A DNA stretch of 64,000 nucleotides. It comes from Sorghum bicolor. Taxonomy: Eukaryota > Streptophyta > Magnoliopsida > Poales > Poaceae. The stretch spans positions 47,735,276 through 47,799,275 of the forward strand of contig NC_012876.2 of assembly GCF_000003195.3 (NCBI RefSeq), written 5' to 3'. A program made the translations under genes and the position numbers. Below the pieces are notes generated by a model that saw only the letters and a program-made list of their open reading frames with translations, had not been told where the DNA came from and ran no database searches. Position 1 is the stretch's first letter. The number at the start of each line of letters is the position of its first letter. This document shows, piece by piece, positions 10,090-21,043 of this stretch.

Positions 10090-11390
10090 CATAGTTTTTC
10101 AATTGCCGAATACCTTGTCTCAGCATCCACCAATCTTCTACTTAGGTAATAAATGAAACGCTTCTTCCCTTCAAACTCTTGAATTACAGCCGAGCCGATG
10201 ACCATCTCATTGGTAGACAAATATAATTTGAAAGGCTTTCCTTGTTGAGGTGGAATTAAAACATGAGGATTTGTCAAATAATTCTTAATTTCATCCAACG
10301 CTAACTGTTGCTCTCTTCCCCATACAAACTCTTGATCGGCTTTCAACTTAAGTAAAGGACTCAAAGCACAAATCTTACCAGATAAATTAGATATAAATTG
10401 CCTGATAAAATTTATCTTGCCGATCAGAGATTGGAGTTTAGTCTTGTTGGTGGGAGCAACTATTTTGTTGATAGCATCAATAGATCTCCTACTAATTTCA
10501 ATTCCTCTCTGATGCACCATGAAACCAAGAAATTGTCCTGCCGATACACCAATTGGGCATTTATTAGGATTCATCTTCAAACCATGCTTCCCTCCAGCAC
10601 TTTTCGTAGATCGACAAGATGTTTTGTGAAATCTCTAGACTTAACCACCACATCATTAATATAGATTTCCACCAACTTGCCGATGAACTCATGGAAGATA
10701 AAATTCATAGCCCTCTGATAAGTAGCACTAGCATTTTTCAAGCCAAAGGTCATGACTATCCATTCGAACAACCCAGCACGACCAGGACATCTAAATCCGG
10801 TCTTTGGAATATCTTCTTTAGCCATGAATATTTGATTGTATCCTGCATTGCCATCCATAAAGCTAATAATCTGATGTCTACCCGCAGCATCAACTAGCAA
10901 ATCGGCAACTGGCATTGGATAACCATCCATCGGTGTGGCCTTATTGAGATTCCTGAAATCAATGAAGACACGAAGTTTCCCATTCTTCTTGTGAACTGGA
11001 ACAACATTGGAAATCCACTCGGCATACCGACATTGCCGAATAAATTTAGGTTCGATAAGTTTAGTTATTTTGGCCTTAATATCAGGAAGAATATTAGGAT
11101 TACATCAGCGTGCTGGCTGCTGATGCGGGTGAAATCCAGATTTGATAGGTAACCGATGTTCAACAATTGATCGGCCTAAACTAGGCATCTCGGTATAATC
11201 CCAAGCAAAGCAATCTTTATATTCCTTTAACAAATCGATTAGCTTCTGTTTACACTTAGAATCTAACTTAGCACTAATAAAAGTAGGCCTTGGCTTATCA
11301 CCATTACCTATATATACTTCTACTAAATCATCGGCCGATGTAAACTCCTAGCCAAATTTTTCATCATCGGCGAACCTATCCATTAAAACT
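10090..11390 (-). pseudogene. pol: Element F reverse transcriptase fragment (truncated by G)
   Basis: Fragments in several frames show the expected order: the region before the palm (HKKNGKLRVFIDF), GYPMPVADLL, FMDGNAGYNQIFMA, TFGLKNASATYQRAM, the catalytic box as YIND rather than YIDD, LGFMVHQRGIEI, and the connection/RNase H start with YYLSRRL. The ORFs 10577-10930 and 10047-10580 overlap by a few bases in different frames, a frameshift at about 10578. Homology ends at 10090, the G insertion edge. The D-to-N change in the catalytic box (minus-strand GAT to AAT) would inactivate the enzyme. The integrase is not in the window. Confidence 0.85.
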
Positions 11391-14300
11391 CCTCGTCAGA
11401 ACCGACTGCTTGGATCGGTGGAATTTCATAATCGGCGACTTTGAGAGAATCCTTTTGCCAAATCTCCCCTGAAATGCATCTGGTCCTTTCATAAGTATCT
11501 GCTTCTGCCGATGCAATGACATATGAAGAATCCCCTGGGATAATTTCAATCTTGTCACCTACCCACTGAACCAAGCATTGGTGCATTGTAGATGGGATGC
11601 AACAATTGGCATGAATCCAATCTCTCCTCAACAACAAATTATAAGCACCCTTTCCAATGATGACAAAGAAAGTTGTCGGCAAGGTTTTGTTGTCGATGGT
11701 CAACTCAACACATATGGCTCCCATGACTGGAGACACATTCCCTTCAAAATCCTTTAGCATCATATCAGTCTTGGTCAAATCTTGATCTCCGTTTCCAAGC
11801 TTTGATAGACTGCATACGGCATAATATTGATAGTAGACCCACCATCAACAAGTATCTTGGTCATTGGCTCTCCATCAACCCTGCCTTTGACGAACAGAGC
11901 TTTAAGATATTGTCTCTCATTATCGGCGGGCTCTTCAAAAATAGCCGTCGTCGGATTCAGGGCCAACTGAGCTATCTGATCGGGAAAATCTGCCTCCTCA
12001 TCATCACTGAAAGGTGCAAGAAATTCCATCGGCAACATAAACACCATATTAACATCTGCCGATGGGCCTTTTCCTTTAGAATCTGACTGTTGCCGATCTC
12101 CAGTCTTAGCAGAATTTTCTTCTCTACTCAGTTCTTCTCGTCGCTCCTGCTGCAGCCTTCTTTTCTGTATCCTTGTCAACCCCTCTGGACACCATGGGGG
12201 AAGTTGTGGCTGTCTCACCGACTGGCGACGATTTTCCCTTGATTCCACCTGATAAGTATTAGCATCTGTGCAAAATATGAACTCATCGGGAACTCGCGCA
12301 TCCGCCATCTCCTCAAGCTCCTTCTGGTTTATGGGAAAATACCTGACACGCTCACCAAGCCTGTCATGCACACTGAGTCTGCCCCCAGCCGATCATGAAC
12401 TGAGGCCCTTCCTCTAATCGGCCCATCAAAACGCCGATCATTGTTCTGATACTGCCGATTTGGTCCATCATACCGATTATAACCGTTACACTCAGAGTGG
12501 TCTCTAACAGTTGGTAACTTGATGTTTTGCTCCCAACAGTGGATGAAGAACGAGCAACTCCAATGATCTTTATGCCGATTCCACTCTTGCCGGCGTCTTT
12601 CTTCTTCCCGATGACGATCTTCCTGTTGACACCGATACCGATCTTCACGCTGCTGCCAGGTTTCCTGATGCCTTCTATGAGTGATTACAATGCCAGATCG
12701 AGGAGGCCCTCTCGAGCTGGTTCCTTCCTGGATCAAGCCCTTGCCTTTGGCGTCATCGGCAGAAATCTGATGCTGAGGATCTACCGATGCACTTCTTTCA
12801 GCTGCCTCTGATGTCAAGACTTTAGTCTTTCCCTTAGCATCCAACATATTAGTGGGGAAAGGATCTTGGTCAATCTTCATCGGCTTTTGAGCCTTAGAGT
12901 TATCGAACTTAATTATCCTAGACTTTATAGCCAATTGCAGCTGTTGCCTGAATACTTTGCATTCATTTGTACTATGAGATGTTGCATTATGCCATTTGCA
13001 ATACTTGATCTTCTTTAACTCTTCTGCCGATGGAATCACATGATTGGGTGACAACTTAATTTGCCCCTCCTAAAGCAAAAAGTCAAATATCGTATTCGCT
13101 TTGGTGATGTCGAATGCAAACTTTTCTGGTTCTTTATGCCCAAAAGCGCAAGACATCGGCTTCTTATTTTTCACCCATTCTGCCAAGCCGATGACTGGTT
13201 CTTCATCAGAATTTGAGCTTGTTTCCTCATCGACAAATGACACCTTTTTGTTCCATGGACTCTTAGGTTCAAAAGCTCAAACGTCTTGGTCAGAGATCCT
13301 CTGCACTAAATGACTCAGACTTTCAAATTCTTGAGAAGCATACTTGTCTTTAATGTGTGGCAACAATCCTTGGAAAGCCAAATCGGCTAGCTGCCGATCA
13401 TTCAGAACCAGACTATAGCATTTGTTCTTAACATCTCACAACCTTTCCACAAAGTTTTCAACCGATTCATCATTGCGCTGTCTTAGCGTGATTAAATCGG
13501 TAATCTTCTTCTCATGAACTCCAGAAAAGAAGTATTTATGGAACTGCTTTTCTAGATCGGCCCAGGTGATCACTGAGTTTGGAGGTAATGAAATAAACCA
13601 GGTAAAGGCCGATCTAGATAAAGATGACAAAAATAAACAAACCATTAACTCATCTCTGTTAGCAGCTTCCCCACACTAGATAATGAACTTGTTAATATGC
13701 TCCATGGTTGACGTGTCATCCTGCCCAGAAAATTTGGTGAAATCCGGCACCTTGTACCGATTTGGAAGCGGAATTATGTCGTACGTAGGAGGATACGGTG
13801 TCCGATAAGAGTAAGTGTTGACTTTGGGTTTTATCCCAAATTGATCTCTCATCACCTCAGCTATCTTATCGGCCCATTAAGCATCGGTATCTTGCCGATG
13901 AGCTGGTTGTGGATCTGGCATCTGCTGATAAGCTTCCACATGTCTCTGCGGTGCACGATCTCTAGGGAACATAGGATTAGCCACCGCCTGCCTGACCAAG
14001 ATTCATCGGCTGGTTGATCAACACTTGATTCTGAAATCCAGGTTGCATTGGTCCCTGTTGAAATCCCAAAGCCTGATGATTCTGCTGAGGCATCTGTGGA
14101 AAGACGAATTGCCCTGTCCATCCATTATTAACATTCATCAGCATAGCTCCTGCCGATGGCTGATAATTGGGCATCATCATTGAATTGACATATCCTGGCT
14201 GTGTCAAACATTTGCTGCGTCGGCATTGGATCTACCGATGCGTTAGGCATCTAGAACGTTGGTATTTGAGAATTCCCAGTAAAGGGTCTTGTAGTGGTAG

Positions 14301-14956
14301 TTGTAGCATACTGGGGATTCTAAGTCATCGGCGATACTGGGGGTGCCGATGCCATAGAAGCCTTGTCTGTCATATCAGCCACTTGAGATGTCCTAGAACT
14401 ATTTGCCATAAATTTTGGGGGCATACCATATCCCCACCAATTGGGAGGAACTTGAGAGCTTTTACACAGAGACCCTGACATTGCTGATGCCAATAAATCT
14501 GTAGCGAGTTTAACTTGTCCCTCTGATGTTGATGGATTAGTCGTCATCGGTGTAGATTGCGCATTAGTCATCCCTAATGTGCTTGGAGGAGAAGTAACTT
14601 CCATACCCGCAATGGCCGTAGTAGCCTATGGAGCCGTAACCGATGATGATCCTGGCTGATGATAGGAAGGGCCCACATAAGATGGTGGTATTTGTCCTTC
14701 TTTGAAAGTTCTAGCCACAACATTGAAAACTATATTGGATAGCACACCAGATTGATTGTTTAGAGCACGATTGATAGCACTGTCAACCATCTCTTGTAGT
14801 TTACCAGGATTAGCATCAAAAGTAATTTGCCGAGGCATCGGCAATGCTTCCTTTTTGATCACCTCGCTGCTCCTATTGATACTGAAGGATTTCAAGCATA
14901 GCTGCTTGTATCGTCACGGGGATGACGTTCTCCAAGTTGAAATCAGTATTTGACAT
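11383..14956 (-). pseudogene. gag-pro: Element F gag-protease, many frameshifts
   Basis: The likely start is the ATG at 14956-14954 (MSNTDFNLENV), about 25 bases after the primer site. Pieces then run down the minus strand: an N-terminal segment (14626-14895), a low-complexity P/Q/N/G-rich stretch (13860-14600), the capsid core (13436-13645, with LSRSAFTWFISLPPNSVITW), a zinc knuckle with spacing C-x2-H-x4-H-x4-C (CKWHNATSHSTNEC) at about 12965-13010, a basic linker, then protease (VDGGSTINIMPYAVY in 11775-12371 and RRDWIHANCC in 11383-11778, the latter normally LGRDW). Frames change repeatedly and no single product could be made. Confidence 0.8.
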
Positions 14957-14979
14957 GTTGATCTTGATAATGAATCTCT

Positions 14980-14997
14980 GTCCCACCAGGCGTGCCA
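14980..14997 (-). other. Element F primer binding site
   Basis: On the minus strand TGGCACGCCTGGTGGGAC begins seven bases after the LTR end. It resembles the H primer site (TGGCACGCCAGGTAGGGG). I think a tRNA-Arg primer is likely from what is known of related grass elements, but I did not verify the tRNA. Confidence 0.65.
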
Positions 14998-15329
14998 AAA
15001 GATGTGTTGATGCAAAAGTAGATCTGCAAACACAAAGGGCTAATACCCAATTTTATGTTAAGGCATGCCAGCCGATTTGACCTTACAGTCGACAAAGGTG
15101 ATAACTCGAATACTTTGGTCCCGACAACAGCGATGCGCCCGGATGCCACGGCCAAGAGGTATTCACACGGAACTTGAGAACTCGCCGAGACTGACTCTAT
15201 GAATTCCTAAGAACTCGTAAGTAAAAGAAAATATGCTAGTTGACGAAGTCGCCGAAAAGTAGATGCTAGAATATGTGTAAAAACTTATGTTTAATTGATT
15301 GTCTATTCTTACATCGCTACGGGGTCTAC

Positions 15330-15336
15330 ATTTATA
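15330..15336 (-). promoter_or_regulatory. TATA-like box of element F LTR
   Basis: The minus strand reads TATAAAT about 395 bases into the LTR, a usual position for an LTR promoter. Confidence 0.5.
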
Positions 15337-15455
15337 CCCTATCCAAAAGAGTTACAATCAGACACGACTAGGATTTGAATTCCAAATTGAACGGAATCCG
15401 TATGCAAAGCAAAATCTAATAACTGTGGAAAACACTAATTTATCTACCACAACCG

Positions 15456-15669
15456 ATCGGCAAACCATCACCATCCGATTGACAATTCCAGCGCCTCCCT
15501 TCATGACCATCGGCAAATCACCCCTCATAGTCATCGGCAACCATCAATATCAGTCATCGGCATAGTTAAATCACCTCTCTTGGACTTGACCACACTCGGT
15601 TGTTTCATCATCGGTATCAACCTTTATCGGCAACTCTTTTGTTAAGTCACCATTTGTTCGCCTGCCGAT
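15456..15669 (-). promoter_or_regulatory. Cluster of ATCGGCA/TGCCGAT heptamers in the U3 of element F
   Basis: ATCGGCA occurs at 15456, 15509, 15533, 15556 and 15626 on the plus strand, with TGCCGAT at 15663 and a variant ATCGGTA at 15609. All lie between the LTR start and the TATA-like box, the usual place for transcription factor sites. The same core is also frequent in F's coding region, so a purely regulatory reading is uncertain. Confidence 0.45.
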
Positions 15670-15730
15670 CTACGCCTCATTATCTCCCAGATACGTGCCC
15701 AAAGATACGTGTCCAAAAAGGGTGTCAACA

Positions 15731-18203
15731 GTCTTTTGGTACTTTGCGCTTTCTTCGTGGTATGGCACATTTTCACTTGTTGCACTATAATTCCTGCAAA
15801 ATATAATCACTATGGTACAAGTGGAACTTGTTTGTAATAAAATGCATGTGTGTATATAATATGATTGCTTCTTCTCCTTTTGGATCAAGTTGGCAGTTTA
15901 TAATTGGTCTATAATGACTGCCAACAACAGGTTTGTGTATACACATATATATTATTTTTTCTAACCATGTGTAGATTGTAGAAAAGGTCATCGTCACAAC
16001 AGTACAACCCCCATCACATATGACAAATATTTACGCTACGCCACTCATTAAAGTCATGCAACAAGGTAAGTGTGATCAAGGTGAGATAGTCTTACTCATG
16101 GGCTTTACACCTTTTGAGTACTTATATTTTTATTTCCTTGCATACCACTGCATGCTTACTTTGAATCATCCACACATCCAATTCATTTAGTTTTCTCATC
16201 CACATCATGTTCAGTTCCTTGCATGCATACAATTCATCTACATCTAAAAATATAACAATATTTCTTACCACGATCATGCTCTATCATCAATATTGAGTAA
16301 ATCTCTATAATGCTCTCATGATACCTTTGTTTGCTATAGTATGAATAGGCTTTGAAGTAGTTTCATACATCTCTTAAATGAAGCATGGTGCCTAGTTTAG
16401 GTGGTGATCTTACATTCAAAAGGATTTTTAAATTAAGCATGGTGCTTAGGTTAAAATGCCTTCTTGAATCAAATTAGACATGGTGTCTCTTGATTTTTAA
16501 GCTAATAGTATGCTATAGTAGATATTGGAATATTTTTGTTGGACTAACCCATGTAGGAAAATCTCAAATACAAATTGGGAAAGTCATGAGATAAACTCAT
16601 ACTGGTGATCAAGGGAGACACAACTCACACATAGCCAAGTAGAAAGAAGGGTGCCACAAAACATGATCCATGATCAAAGCACTCACTCCATGGAGTTGCA
16701 TTCTCTTGTCAACCACTAATTATTAGGAATCAAGAAAAAAATGACAAGAGAAAAGCATGCAACGTTCTGCACTCTCACCTCTAAGGTTGAGAAGCTGAGA
16801 CATGAGGAAGAAGGTCAACTCCTCTAGATGATCGAACCAAGTTCTTCCTCATCGCTCCACACGCTGGTTTGCAATCTCTAAATTCACTATTTCTATGAGT
16901 TTGAGTTGATTCACAATGCCTATATTTAAGAATCAAAATATAAGATGGAAAAATAAAATCAATCCTTTAGAAATAAGTAATTGTGAATAATAAATGTTCT
17001 ATGCTAAGTATGTTAAAACAATTTCTTTTGTGGCATAGGAAGTGACCCTTAGCTTTGTGTGACAACAATGCCCTTGTCTTTACTTGTGTACTCCTTTGGG
17101 TATGTGTTGTCCACTAATCATTTGCAGGGATAAAATAATAAGAAGAGCTAAAGGTCCAGGCACAAATAAGATAGAGAACAAATAATGGAAAGAAAAGGAG
17201 TACAACAAAGGAGTCAAAATAGGCAAGCAAGGAAAGTTTCCACAAGATGTTACAGCTTCAACGTGCTTCAATACTAAAGGTAACATCTCTTGGTAAGTGA
17301 TCATTACTTCCAAAATATCCTCCTTGATTTTGGCATTCACAAAAGTAGTGAGTCAAACATGCTTTGAGTTACAATCTCTTTTGATCCAATCTAATTAGCT
17401 CATCATGTTTAGTTCTTTATGCTTATTCCTAAGAATCACTTTATTGATCTTGTAGTTTTAATTCAATGATCTTAAATATTGCACATCCTATGTCTGGAAG
17501 ATGATAGTCATAATTAAGAAGTTAAATGCATAGATAGACCATCCTTCCATAATGTTGAATAATTTGATTGGCCAAGTGTTTTAATGCTAGAAGCTTGCTA
17601 ATCATTTGTTCCTATCACCCATGTTTAGATTGAGCAAAACAAATAAACATCAACTTTATCTCGTTCCATGTGCCAAAGGCTAGAGTTTAATGAATAAACC
17701 TTTTGGTTATGTTGGTGTTTTCCTACCAACAGAGCCCATGCACTTGATCTCTGCCTTGTCTCTATGAGCAGGACACACTTTAGTCAACTCCCCGAGAATC
17801 CTACAAGTGAAGATCCTAGACCTATGGACATGCACACTGAGCGAAGATGTTGCTAGCTCCTAGAACTAGTAGTTGACTCCAACTCGTTCGAGAAGCAATA
17901 AACATAGGTGACACCATCTCAAGAGGTGCAACTATCATGGTCTCCACCTTTGGGACCACATAAAGCACCTAAGAATTAACATGGTAAGAGGTCCTATTCT
18001 GAGGACTTAAAATCACCGAACACTACGCCAAGAGGTAACTTGGTATTTATCTGCATTTTTCTTTAAGCTTATTTATTTTTCTTAACTACATTAGTAGTTG
18101 CATCTTTATTGTTTATGCATTAGAAAAAAAATATGTATTATATTGCATTAAGCGAACTACAGAACCCTATGTATTTAATATGTGATGCAACAGCTTACAT
18201 ACT
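15731..18203 (+). mobile_element. Element E: non-coding remnant related to element A internal region
   Basis: No credible ORF. From about 16290 onward it shares landmarks with A in the same order and strand: the stretch around TTAAATTAAGCATGGTGCTTAGG (16430 versus 44643), AACAGAGCCCATGCACTTGATCTCTGCC (17729 versus 45349), and GAGGACTTAAAA...CCGAAC...CCAAGAGGTAA (18000 versus 46335). The protease remnant that A carries between the last two landmarks is absent. 15731-16290 has no match I can see. It is bounded on the left by F's LTR and on the right by C's LTR, so it is the oldest sequence visible here. Its own LTRs are not in the window. Confidence 0.6.
18199..18203. other. Presumed target duplication of element C (ATACT)
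   Basis: These are the five bases directly outside the end of C's 3' LTR. The partner copy would be right of the window, so this is inferred. Confidence 0.4.
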
Positions 18204-18512
18204 TGTTGGGCATTCTTAACGTCATTACCAAAAGTAGACTTAGTTTTCTATTTCTGATAACGGTGCCAAAAATGCCAAACCTATCCCTCATGCCACTTAA
18301 GCCAAGTTGTCATCCCCAGCATGACATGAGAGACGCAGTATTGAAATATGCAATTGCTCTTCTGAATGAATAAATGAGATCTGCAAGTGCACAAATTAAT
18401 ACCGATGTAGCATTTTAACCGAGAAATATTCCAGGTATCATTATTTATATTTTTACCACTGGGAAGGGATTGCTAATCATCAATGTTGATTATTGAATGG
18501 AATATGGAATTG
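18204..18512 (-). repeat. Element C 3' LTR, distal part (split by H)
   Basis: This is the reverse complement of the end of B's LTR (35640-35966). The plus strand opens TGTTGGGCATTCTTAACG, and the block around GTGCCAAAAATGCCAAACCTATCCCTCATGCC matches B in reverse. The LTR resumes at 51497 beyond element H. The joined length, about 1614 bp, agrees with the 1652-1653 bp LTRs of B. Confidence 0.85.
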
Positions 18513-18517
18513 AGTAT
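18513..18517. other. Target duplication of element H, left copy (AGTAT)
   Basis: Identical to 51497-51501 on the far side of H. This proves that the two distant LTRs belong to one insertion. Confidence 0.9.
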
Positions 18518-19569
18518 TGTCGGTGTTTTCCCCACGGGGGGTCACACCAACGAGTGAAACTTGTGTGCGTCTTCCCTTTCCCAGATGGTGATGCAAGAAA
18601 AACACAAAGATTTATCCTGGTTCAGGCAAGAGAAGGCCCTACGTCCAGCGGGGGGGATGTTTCTATTATATTGCACCTAAGTGCTTGTACAGGGGTGAAT
18701 ACAAGTTGGTGTAGTGGATTCTAAGTTCTAGACCGAAGTGGTGTGTCGTTGTTCTCTACGTATCTCTTCTTATGCCTCCCATTTTATAGTCCAAGTAGAG
18801 ATCTAGGTTACAGGGCATAGGTGACAGAGTAGGGGTCGATAGGTGCGTGGTGCGCTGACCTACTCGAGGCTTCCGTACCGGCGTGGCTTCGAGCTGTCTT
18901 GTTACACAGTACTTGGGTGATGATTACGCGTGCACCTGAATTCGGCTCCTGCGCGCTGTCCTGGACCGGCTTAACCATGGGCATGCTTGTACGTCGTAGC
19001 TGCAGTCGCGTCAGAGTGGTTGAGGTGCCGTCTTTCATTGCTCGACTCTTCTCTGGGAAGGAACATGCCCGCTCGAGGGTCGGATGCCACGCAAAGCCCT
19101 GCTGAACGGAGCGCTGACTTTGGGTGTCTCGAGGGGGGTCGTGACAAGACGTTCCAACCGTCTCGCTGCGCCCTGCCGTGCTCTGGCTTGTCTGGTGGGC
19201 AAGGCTGCAAAAAGGAGCGATTGGATGGGTGCTTGCTCCCTATCACGCTTCCCATGACTGTCGGGTTACGTGAGAACATGGCAGGCGCATTAAATGCCCT
19301 GGTTCCTGTACCCGCGTCAGGCGGCGGGCGGCGTCCTTGCGCTCGAGGCCTGTTGATTCGTACGAGCCAGTTCTGTATTCGACGGTTGCCGTACAGTCGA
19401 GCCTTGGTCGATTCGCATGACCCTTCTTCCATGTTCGAGGCTATGGTCGACATCGTATTTTCGTAGTCGCGCGTGCGAACGGGGGGCGTCGAGTCAGGGG
19501 CCTCGATTTATATGCGGGTCCTCTTGTTATTCGCAATGGTTTGGGTACCCCTTATTGATACCCTCGACA
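18518..19569 (-). repeat. Element H 3' LTR (1052 bp)
   Basis: It begins TGTCGGTGTTTTCC and ends CCCTCGACA on the plus strand. The element reads on the minus strand, where TATA-like ATATAAAT lies at 19506-19513. It contains an ATGCCC-rich stretch shared with G and D. Confidence 0.9.
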
Positions 19570-19578
19570 GTAGCCACT

Positions 19579-19616
19579 GAGTCTCTATTCGAGCGCTTGC
19601 GCTCGAGTAGAGGCTC
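19579..19616. other. Inverted repeat next to H polypurine region
   Basis: Arms of 17 bases (GAGTCTCTATTCGAGCG and CGCTCGAGTAGAGGCTC) flank the loop CTTG, with two mismatches. D has the same structure with one mismatch at 55810-55847. It sits just inside the 3' LTR, beside the degraded polypurine tract (19570-19583). Confidence 0.75.
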
Positions 19617-20535
19617 TTCTTGTTGGTCGAGTTTCCGTGGGGTCACGCGAGCGAACCCCGTGGGGGTAGGCCCTGAGCCCTTGGAGGAGTCTTTGACTCC
19701 TTCGAGGGTTATGTTGCCCTTTCTGACGGAAACGCTCTTGATTTCCCCCTTCTCCGAAAGTAGTGCATTATGGAAGGCGGGCTTTGGGCTTAGATCGGCT
19801 GGTTCCGCATCGGGGTCGTGACGTACTCCCGGTGGAGCGAGCGTCACCTACCCGGGTCGAGCTCTTATCGGGTAATCCAAGTGAGAACCTGTGCCCCGTT
19901 CGAGGGGGTCAACTGTAGCCCGGAGGTGTTCTCATAAAGCAGGGTCGACGTGGTCGGGGTTACTGGTGTCGTTCGATAGAGTCCAGTGGCTTGCTGCCTC
20001 CCTTCATGTGGATTCCTCTCGACTGTCTCGTCCTCGCCTTGGACATCCCCAGGGAGTTCTCGAGGCTGACCTCATTTTTCGACCACTCGCTGGGCATCCC
20101 TGACTCTGGTACTTGAGATCGACTTTCGAACCCGTTTGGCGGGCCAGCCTGTGACCTCTCGAGATTTTCATCATGACGGATGTGTACCTTGTCTTACAGA
20201 GGAAGGAAAGGTCGCGGCGGTTCACCTTTCCGCCCGTTGGGCACGCCTTTTTAGGCGGGAGCCATTGCGACACTGTGTCGTCGTGGAATTCGTAGCATCC
20301 TGTCAGTGAGAGTAATAAGGACCCTTAGGCGGCGCATTTATTAGGGAAGTTACAGTATCCACCGGATCTGTCCGTTGGAGGTTTGCCGTCTATAAGTATC
20401 GTTGGATCTCCCGGCCTTCACTCCTTCCGCCATCCGTCATCGATCTCACCCTTGCTTCCCTCGCCATCTTCACACGCGCGCGCACCCTCGAGCATTTAGT
20501 AGTGGAGCCACTTCCCTTCTTCCCTCATATAGCTG
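19617..20535 (+). promoter_or_regulatory. Upstream region of H antisense gene with TATA-like box
   Basis: This is a GC-rich non-coding stretch between the LTR-proximal hairpin and the antisense gene. TATAAGTA at 20391-20398 is followed by a C/T-rich run (20410-20480), the pattern of a plant core promoter, about 140 bases before the coding start. D lacks this segment: its sequence jumps from an equivalent of about 20170 to about 20490. No ORF is supported. Confidence 0.4.
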
Positions 20536-21042
20536 GTGAGACTCATCGCTACCGACGACTGGCGCCCGTCGTTGATGACGGAGCGCCGGCTACTGGAGCT
20601 CGAGAAGGAGGGGCTCTTGCGGCCCCGCGTTTCCTCGTCGCGGCCGGAGTGGATCGCACCGGCGGCGGACCACTGGGAACCGAGACCGCCCAAGGGGTAC
20701 GTGGTCTCCTTTGCCAAGTTTCACCGCCATGGCCTGGGTTCCCCTCCGAGCCGCTTCATGCGGGCGCTCTGCCACCATTACGGTGTGGAGCTCCAGCACT
20801 TTTCTCCAAACGCCATCACCGCCGTGGCGATTTTTGCTGCGGTGTGTCAGGGCTATCTGGGGATGATGCCGCACTGGGACCTGTGGCTCCACCTGTACCG
20901 GGGCGAGCTCTTCCACGCCCTCGGTGGGGCCATAGGGGTGAGGAAACCGGTGCGGGCCGGCTGCCTCAACCTAGTGCTGAAGACCGGCAAGGCGGAAGAG
21001 CCTCGAGAGTACATCCCGGTGGGGCCAACGTCGAACCACGCC
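20536..21042 (+). pseudogene. Element H antisense gene, first exon (PF04195-like domain), cut by element I
   Basis: It encodes the domain long catalogued as 'putative gypsy type transposon' (PF04195). Recognisable blocks are PPKGYVVSFAKFHRHGLGSP, FMRALCHHYGVELQHFSPNA and LWLHLYRGELFH. The D copy starts with a proper ATG at 56481. In H the matching bases have changed, so the start codon is lost and the open frame begins internally. Chromovirus I is inserted after the codons for SNHA; the exon resumes at 27743. The fold and role of this domain are unknown. Despite the family name it has no demonstrated transposase activity that I know of. Confidence 0.8.
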
Positions 21043-21043
21043 G
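21039..21043. other. Target duplication of element I, left copy (CGCCG)
   Basis: Matches CGCCT at 27738-27742 at four of five positions. Comparison with the uninterrupted D copy (near 56990) confirms that the insertion point is here. Confidence 0.75.

Larger units (their letters stand above)
10090..15730 (-). mobile_element. Element F: decayed Tat-like Ty3/gypsy element, 5' half
   Basis: The minus-strand order is 5' LTR (15730 to 15005), primer site, gag, protease, then reverse transcriptase, cut at 10090 by element G. The rest of pol and the 3' LTR must lie left of the window beyond G. Flank GTCTT at 15731-15735 is the presumed target duplication. The element is strikingly rich in the motif GCCGAT/ATCGGC throughout. 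Numerous frameshifts and stops mark it as old. Confidence 0.8.
15005..15730 (-). repeat. Element F 5' LTR (726 bp)
   Basis: On the plus strand it begins TGTTGATGC and ends GTGTCAACA, giving TGTTGACAC...GCATCAACA on the element's own strand with short inverted termini. The primer site lies just inside and GTCTT just outside. It contains a TATA-like box and a cluster of ATCGGCA motifs. Confidence 0.8.

Noticed and set aside
16081..17400. A gene in element E
   Set aside because: Only short frames with frequent stops; its similarity to A is to A's non-coding part.
20536..21042. PF04195-like exon as a DNA transposase
   Set aside because: Despite the family name, it lies in reverse orientation inside LTR elements, with no DDE motif or terminal inverted repeats of its own.
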